A DNA stretch of 46,839 nucleotides from Ulvibacterium sp. GTDB taxonomy: Bacteria; Bacteroidota; Bacteroidia; Flavobacteriales; Flavobacteriaceae. The stretch lies in contig NZ_JANQOO010000024.1 of NCBI RefSeq assembly GCF_028285715.1, positions 73,539-120,377 on the forward strand. Reading direction: 5' to 3'. The number at the start of each line of letters is the position of its first letter. Within the stretch, counting starts at the first letter, position 1. Below the pieces are notes generated by a model. That model ran no database searches. It had not been told where the DNA came from and saw only the letters and a program-made list of their open reading frames with translations. Below are positions 42,450 through 46,839 of the stretch, one piece after another. The position numbers and the translations under genes are program-made.

Positions 42450-43332
42450 CCCGGTTCTCTTGAAGGAGTCCGTGGACGGGCTCAATATTAAAGAGAGTGG
42501 CGTATATGTGGATGTAACCTTTGGTGGCGGGGGGCATTCCAAAGAGATATTGAAGCGGTTAGGGGATGAGGGAAAGTTGTATGCATTTGATCAGGACGAG
42601 GATGCTTTGGAGAATAAGATCGATGACGAAAGATGTGTTCTGATCAATGAGAATTTTCGATACATCAAGCAATTTTTAAAGTTCTATGGCATTCGGAAAG
42701 TAGATGGAATTCTTGGGGATTTCGGAGTTTCATCACATCAATTTGATCAGGCCGAACGGGGGTTTTCAACGCGTTTCGATTCGGATTTGGATATGCGGAT
42801 GAGCAAACGCAATCAACTGACTGCATATGATGTGATTAACACCTATGATTCGTCGGGATTGCAAAGGGTGTTGTTTCAATATGGCGATTTGCGAAACGCC
42901 AAGGCCATTGTAAGTGCATTGATGACGTACCGGCAAAAGGAACGGATTCAAACTACGGTACAATTAAAAAGTGCTTTACAGCGATTCCTGCCCAAACACA
43001 AGGAACATAAGATTCTGGCGCAGATTTATCAAGGCATTCGAATAGAGGTGAATCAGGAAATAGAGGCGATCAAGGAATTTTTGGCGCAGACGCCACAACT
43101 ATTGGACAGGGGTGGAAGGCTAAGTATCATAAGTTACCATTCTCTGGAGGATCGTCCGGTAAAACGATTTATACGTACCGGACAGTTTGAGGGAGAGCCC
43201 GAAAAGGATTTTTATGGTAATGTAAATGTGCCATTTAAAAAAGTGGGCGGCCTAGTAGTGCCATCCCAAGAAGAAATTGAACTGAACAACAGGGCACGAA
43301 GTGCCAAACTGCGAATAGCAGAAAGAATTTGA
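42439..43332 (+). CDS. rsmH: 16S rRNA (C1402-N4) methyltransferase RsmH
   Basis: RsmH (MraW) methylates N4 of C1402 in 16S rRNA using SAM. I start at the ATG at 42439, giving 297 residues: YHNPVLLKESVDGL is the family start, while the earlier in-frame ATG at 42391 adds 16 unrelated residues inside mraZ. The SAM motif DVTFGGGGHS is at about 31-40, and later motifs are GDFGVSSHQFDQAERGFS and SYHSLEDRPVKRFI. The 11-nt overlap with mraZ indicates one transcript. Confidence 0.96.
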   Translation: MYHNPVLLKESVDGLNIKESGVYVDVTFGGGGHSKEILKRLGDEGKLYAFDQDEDALENKIDDERCVLINENFRYIKQFLKFYGIRKVDGILGDFGVSSHQFDQAERGFSTRFDSDLDMRMSKRNQLTAYDVINTYDSSGLQRVLFQYGDLRNAKAIVSALMTYRQKERIQTTVQLKSALQRFLPKHKEHKILAQIYQGIRIEVNQEIEAIKEFLAQTPQLLDRGGRLSIISYHSLEDRPVKRFIRTGQFEGEPEKDFYGNVNVPFKKVGGLVVPSQEEIELNNRARSAKLRIAERI

Positions 43333-43358
43333 TATAGAAAATCAATTTTAGGACACTG

Positions 43359-43682
43359 ATGAAAAAGGGAATACTGGACATATTAAAAGGGAAGTTTTTG
43401 GTGAGCGGCGATGCCCCAAAAAACTGGCTCTTTATCATTTTTGCTTCCTTTCTGGCCACCGTAATGATCGGAAGCTCGCATAGTGCCGATAAGAAAGTGC
43501 ATCAGATTGCAGCCTTGAATGAGGAGGTAAAGGAATTGCGAAGCGAGTTTGTGGATGTTCGGTCCGATGTGCAACGCCTAAAATTGGAATCTACCGTAAT
43601 GAATATCGTAGAGGAAAAGGAGCTCTATCCATCTGAAGTCCCGCCCAAAAAAATAAAGGTAACCTCCCATAAAGAAAACTAG
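43359..43682 (+). CDS. ftsL: FtsL-like cell division protein
   Basis: The 107-residue product has a cytoplasmic N-terminus of about 25 residues, one transmembrane helix (WLFIIFASFLATVMIGSS) and a periplasmic coiled coil (LNEEVKELRSEFVDVRSDVQRLKLES). This is the FtsL topology, and the gene sits in the FtsL position between rsmH and ftsI. FtsL forms the divisome subcomplex with FtsB and FtsQ. Assignment rests on topology and place, since FtsL sequences vary greatly. Its stop shares a base with the ftsI start (TAGTG). Confidence 0.85.
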   Translation: MKKGILDILKGKFLVSGDAPKNWLFIIFASFLATVMIGSSHSADKKVHQIAALNEEVKELRSEFVDVRSDVQRLKLESTVMNIVEEKELYPSEVPPKKIKVTSHKEN

Positions 43683-45688
43683 TGGCCGTAACCGAAAAGA
43701 CCATACTTAAGCGACTCTATTTTGTAACAGGATTCCTTTTTCTGTTCGCGGGCGCCGTCTTGTTCAAATTGGTGAATATACAGATGGTACAAGGGGAGAA
43801 ATATAGAAAGTTGGCCCATAAACGTACTGAAAAGCTATTTACCATAGAACCCAATAGAGGCAATCTTTATTCGGATGATGGAAGTCTTTTGGCTACGTCC
43901 GTATCCAAATATACCATTCGCTTTGACGCGCTTACCGTAAAGGATACTGATTTTAAGGAGAACGTAAAGCCGTTGTCCGATGCTCTCTCCCAATTATTAG
44001 GGGAAACATCTTCCCACTATCAACAGCTTTTACGAAAGGCCAAGGCCAACAAGAATAGATATGCCCTAGTGGCCCGCAATTTGGATTATTCCGAGTATAT
44101 GGCCATAAAGGAATTCCCGTTATTTCGGAAAGGTCCCTATAAGGGAGGGCTTATTATAGAACAAAAAATCGTTCGCGAACACCCATTGGGCAAAATTGCC
44201 GAGCGCAGCGTAGGTTATGAACGCGTGGATGAAAACGGTTACTACACCCGTGTTGGGCTCGAAGGTGCCTTCGGGCAATACCTTCGTGGGGTAGAGGGCA
44301 AACGTTTAAAGCAGAAAATAGCAAAAGGACAGTGGAAGCCCATTGGTTTCGATAACATCATAGAACCCAAGGATGGCTATGATGTGGTTTCCACAATTGA
44401 TATCAATATACAGGATATTGCCCACCATGCCCTTTTGGGTCAATTGGAAAAATACAAGGCCGATCATGGGTGCGTCATAGTTATGGAAACTGCAACGGGT
44501 GAAGTAAAGGCTATTTCCAATTTAGGACGAACGGATGCGGGAAAATACTATGAGCGATTGAACTATGCTATTGGAGAATCCCATGAACCTGGTTCTACTT
44601 TCAAATTGATGAATCTGGTTGCGGCACTCGAGGACAAAGTCATCGATACAAGCGATGTATATGATACTGAAAAAGGGTCTTGGCGTATTTACAGACATAG
44701 GATAAGAGATTCCAAAAGAGGAGGGTATGGCAAGATTTCCTTGGCCAAGGCCTTTGAGGTCTCGTCCAATACGGCCTTTGCGAAAATGGTCCACAACAGC
44801 TACAAGGAAAATCCTGAAAAATATGTAGACCGGCTGTACGGCATGCAACTGAATCAAGAATTGGGACTTCCCATTAAAGGTGAAGGTGCCCCCGTAATTC
44901 GATATCCTTACGAAAAGGGATGGTCCGGTCTTTCCTTGGCCCAGATGGCCTATGGCTATGAAGTATCCATGACGCCTTTGCAAGTGCTCTCATTCTACAA
45001 TGCCATTGCCAATGATGGGGAAATGGTAAGACCACGATTGATCAAAGAGGTGAAGGAATGGAATACGACTATTCAAAAGTTTGATAAGGAAGTCATAAAT
45101 CCGGCTGTATGTTCCCGGGAAACCATTGAAAAAGTGCAGCATTTATTGGCCAATGTAGTGTCGCAAAAACATGGCACAGGTCACGGATTATATTCCCCTA
45201 ATTTTTCCATGGCAGGAAAAACGGGTACGGCCCAAAAAAATTACGCATCCAAGGATCCGGATAAACTGCGGTATATCTCTTCTTTTGCTGGATATTTCCC
45301 TGCCGAGAACCCAAAATACTCCTGCATTGTGGTGATACACGAGCCGGATAAAAGCGTGGGATACTATGGAGCCGATGTTTCCGGTCCTGTATTCAAATCC
45401 GTTGCCCAAAAGGTATATGCCTCCTCCCCATTGATCGATGAGGTAAATATGCAAAAAGTTGAGGATCAAACACTAGAGAATTCTTATCAAAGGTATTTTG
45501 CGGAAGCTCAGAAAAAGTATAATAAAGTACCTGATGTAAAAGGTATGTGCGGAATGGATGCCGTTTCCATTTTGGAGAATTTGGGAATAGAGGTGGAGGT
45601 TAAAGGAAATGGGAAGGTCAGGAAACAATCCGTTTCCCACGGTACGGATTTAAATAAGGTGGACAAAATAGTGCTGGAACTTTCATGA
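43682..45688 (+). CDS. ftsI: Penicillin-binding protein (FtsI-type transpeptidase) with PASTA domain
   Basis: The 668-residue product is the septal D,D-transpeptidase. It has one N-terminal membrane helix (about 10-30), a dimerisation region and a transpeptidase domain with the three catalytic motifs: S305-T-F-K308, S361-S-N363 and K513-T-G. A C-terminal PASTA domain follows (VPDVKGMCGMDAVSIL ... VDKIVLELS), as in some Gram-positive PBPs and Bacteroidota FtsI. The start is GTG at 43682, sharing one base with the ftsL stop. murE starts within its last codons (ATGA overlap). Confidence 0.95.
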   Translation: MAVTEKTILKRLYFVTGFLFLFAGAVLFKLVNIQMVQGEKYRKLAHKRTEKLFTIEPNRGNLYSDDGSLLATSVSKYTIRFDALTVKDTDFKENVKPLSDALSQLLGETSSHYQQLLRKAKANKNRYALVARNLDYSEYMAIKEFPLFRKGPYKGGLIIEQKIVREHPLGKIAERSVGYERVDENGYYTRVGLEGAFGQYLRGVEGKRLKQKIAKGQWKPIGFDNIIEPKDGYDVVSTIDINIQDIAHHALLGQLEKYKADHGCVIVMETATGEVKAISNLGRTDAGKYYERLNYAIGESHEPGSTFKLMNLVAALEDKVIDTSDVYDTEKGSWRIYRHRIRDSKRGGYGKISLAKAFEVSSNTAFAKMVHNSYKENPEKYVDRLYGMQLNQELGLPIKGEGAPVIRYPYEKGWSGLSLAQMAYGYEVSMTPLQVLSFYNAIANDGEMVRPRLIKEVKEWNTTIQKFDKEVINPAVCSRETIEKVQHLLANVVSQKHGTGHGLYSPNFSMAGKTGTAQKNYASKDPDKLRYISSFAGYFPAENPKYSCIVVIHEPDKSVGYYGADVSGPVFKSVAQKVYASSPLIDEVNMQKVEDQTLENSYQRYFAEAQKKYNKVPDVKGMCGMDAVSILENLGIEVEVKGNGKVRKQSVSHGTDLNKVDKIVLELS

Positions 45689-46839
45689 AATTACTGAAGG
45701 ACATATTATATGGGGTAGGGCTAACAGCAGTAAGTGGTAGCACCCATATTAAGGTAAATGCTATTTGCTTTGATTCCAGGAAGGTGGGAAAGGACGATGT
45801 ATTCGTTGCCATCAAGGGTTCCGTTACGGATGGTCATCAGTTTATAGATAAGGCCTTATCGGCTGGGGCCCGAGCGATAATCTGTGAGGAACTTCCCCAG
45901 AATATCGTCAATGAAGTGACCTATGTGGAAGTAAAAAACGGGAACAGTGCCTTGGCCATAATGGCGGCCAATTACTATGACAACCCATCAAAGAACCTGA
46001 AACTGGTTGGAGTTACCGGCACCAATGGAAAAACTACAGTAAGCAGCCTTCTGTATCAGTTGTTCAAAAAGGCCGGGTACAAAGTAGGGTTGATATCTAC
46101 CATTAAGATTATGGTGGATGATGAGGAATACCCCACATCCCTTACCACACCGGATGCCCTAACAATCAATAAACATTTGGCCTTGATGAACGATGTTGGG
46201 GTCGAGTTCTGTTTTATGGAAGTCAGTTCACACGGCATCCACCAGAAAAGATCTGAAGGATTGGTTTTTGAAGGAGCCCTATTTACGAATTTGTCCCATG
46301 ATCATTTGGATTATCACAAGACCTTTGCGGAATACCGGGATACCAAGAAAAAACTCTTCGATGACCTTTCCAAAAAGGCGTTTGCCTTGACCAATATCGA
46401 CGATAAAAATGGTCTATACATGTTGCAGAACACAAAGGCCAGAAAATATACTTATGCCCTAAGGACCTACGCGGATTATAGGGCCCAGATCTTGGAGAAT
46501 CAGTTTGATGGGCAATTATTAAAAATTGAGGACAACGAGGTATGGTCCAAACTCATAGGCCATTTTAACGCCTACAACATGCTGGCCATTTACACTACAG
46601 CTGATCTTTTGGGATTGGAGAAATTGGAGACACTGCGCTTATTGAGCGAATTGGAAAATGTGGATGGCAGGTTCCAATATTATAAATCGAAAAAAAATAT
46701 AACGGCCATTGTTGATTATGCCCATACGCCGGACGCACTTAAAAACGTGCTTGATACCATCAACACGTTGAGGACTGGAAATGAAAACGTCATCACTATT
46801 GTGGGGTGTGGTGGCGACAGAGACAAGTCTAAGCGTCCG
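45685..46839 (+). CDS. murE: UDP-MurNAc-tripeptide synthetase MurE, 3' end missing
   Basis: MurE adds the third amino acid to the peptidoglycan stem peptide. The visible 385 codons include the ATP loop GVTGTNGKTTVSSLLY, then FMEVSSHGIHQKR, FTNLSHDHLDYHKTFAEY, IGHFNAYNMLA and VDYAHTPDALKNVL, all in MurE order. The DNPR motif that marks meso-diaminopimelate enzymes lies beyond the right edge, so the amino acid cannot be confirmed here; DAP is expected for a flavobacterium. The ATG overlaps the ftsI stop (ATGA). Confidence 0.95.
   Translation, partial: MKLLKDILYGVGLTAVSGSTHIKVNAICFDSRKVGKDDVFVAIKGSVTDGHQFIDKALSAGARAIICEELPQNIVNEVTYVEVKNGNSALAIMAANYYDNPSKNLKLVGVTGTNGKTTVSSLLYQLFKKAGYKVGLISTIKIMVDDEEYPTSLTTPDALTINKHLALMNDVGVEFCFMEVSSHGIHQKRSEGLVFEGALFTNLSHDHLDYHKTFAEYRDTKKKLFDDLSKKAFALTNIDDKNGLYMLQNTKARKYTYALRTYADYRAQILENQFDGQLLKIEDNEVWSKLIGHFNAYNMLAIYTTADLLGLEKLETLRLLSELENVDGRFQYYKSKKNITAIVDYAHTPDALKNVLDTINTLRTGNENVITIVGCGGDRDKSKRP

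Overview
The window is chromosomal DNA from a member of the Flavobacteriaceae (Bacteroidota), probably a marine relative of Maribacter, Zobellia or Arenibacter; the genus is inference. Evidence: gldB and gldC gliding genes; a TonB-dependent receptor paired with DUF4249 lipoproteins; paired DUF3857/transglutaminase genes; many TTG starts; Bacteroidota-type promoters (TTG, about 19-25 nt, TAnnTTTG) ahead of queA, dnaG, mraZ and others; and a division cluster ordered mraZ-rsmH-ftsL-ftsI-murE. I see no phage, integrase, transposase, CRISPR, rRNA or tRNA.

Layout. 1-381: 5' part of an exported protein gene running off the left edge. 489-10911 (+ strand): housekeeping genes rsgA, dtd, two DUF3857/transglutaminase proteins (one lacking catalytic residues), a MazG-type pyrophosphohydrolase, aroA, queA, rlmN and a polyprenyl diphosphate synthase. 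11057-13538: an ECF sigma / membrane anti-sigma-like / outer-membrane barrel cassette behind a candidate ECF-type autoregulatory promoter. 13580-21172: zinc-ribbon protein, DUF4386 membrane protein, dnaG (zinc ligands replaced), an orphan LuxR-type response regulator with Glu at the phospho-acceptor position, nadE, gldB-gldC and a phosphofructokinase. 21222-22894: a MarR regulator with a C-terminal cysteine cluster, an exported protein and a small CPVC thioredoxin-like protein, each preceded by the same AGTTTAnCTAA-type operator. 23001-24704: a short-type glucan phosphorylase whose PLP lysine position is threonine. 24836-31289: a minus-strand run of exported enzymes (PhoD-like phosphatase, sulfatase, nucleoside hydrolase, NIF3-like protein) followed by DUF1572 and a lipoprotein gene. 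31471-33298: a small unknown protein, engB and an alpha/beta hydrolase. 33574-41618: a TonB receptor/DUF4249 locus with a partial tandem duplication that left the last codons of a second receptor. 41902-46839: the division/cell-wall (dcw) cluster with three 10-nt-spaced GTGG boxes before mraZ; murE runs off the right edge.

The items most worth checking are the MarR/thiol three-operator regulon, the response regulator with Glu at the phospho-site, the phosphorylase without its PLP lysine, the zinc-less primase, the exported scavenging operon with a periplasmic NIF3 homologue, and the mosaic DUF4249 duplication. I did not find a clearly undescribed defence or mobile system.
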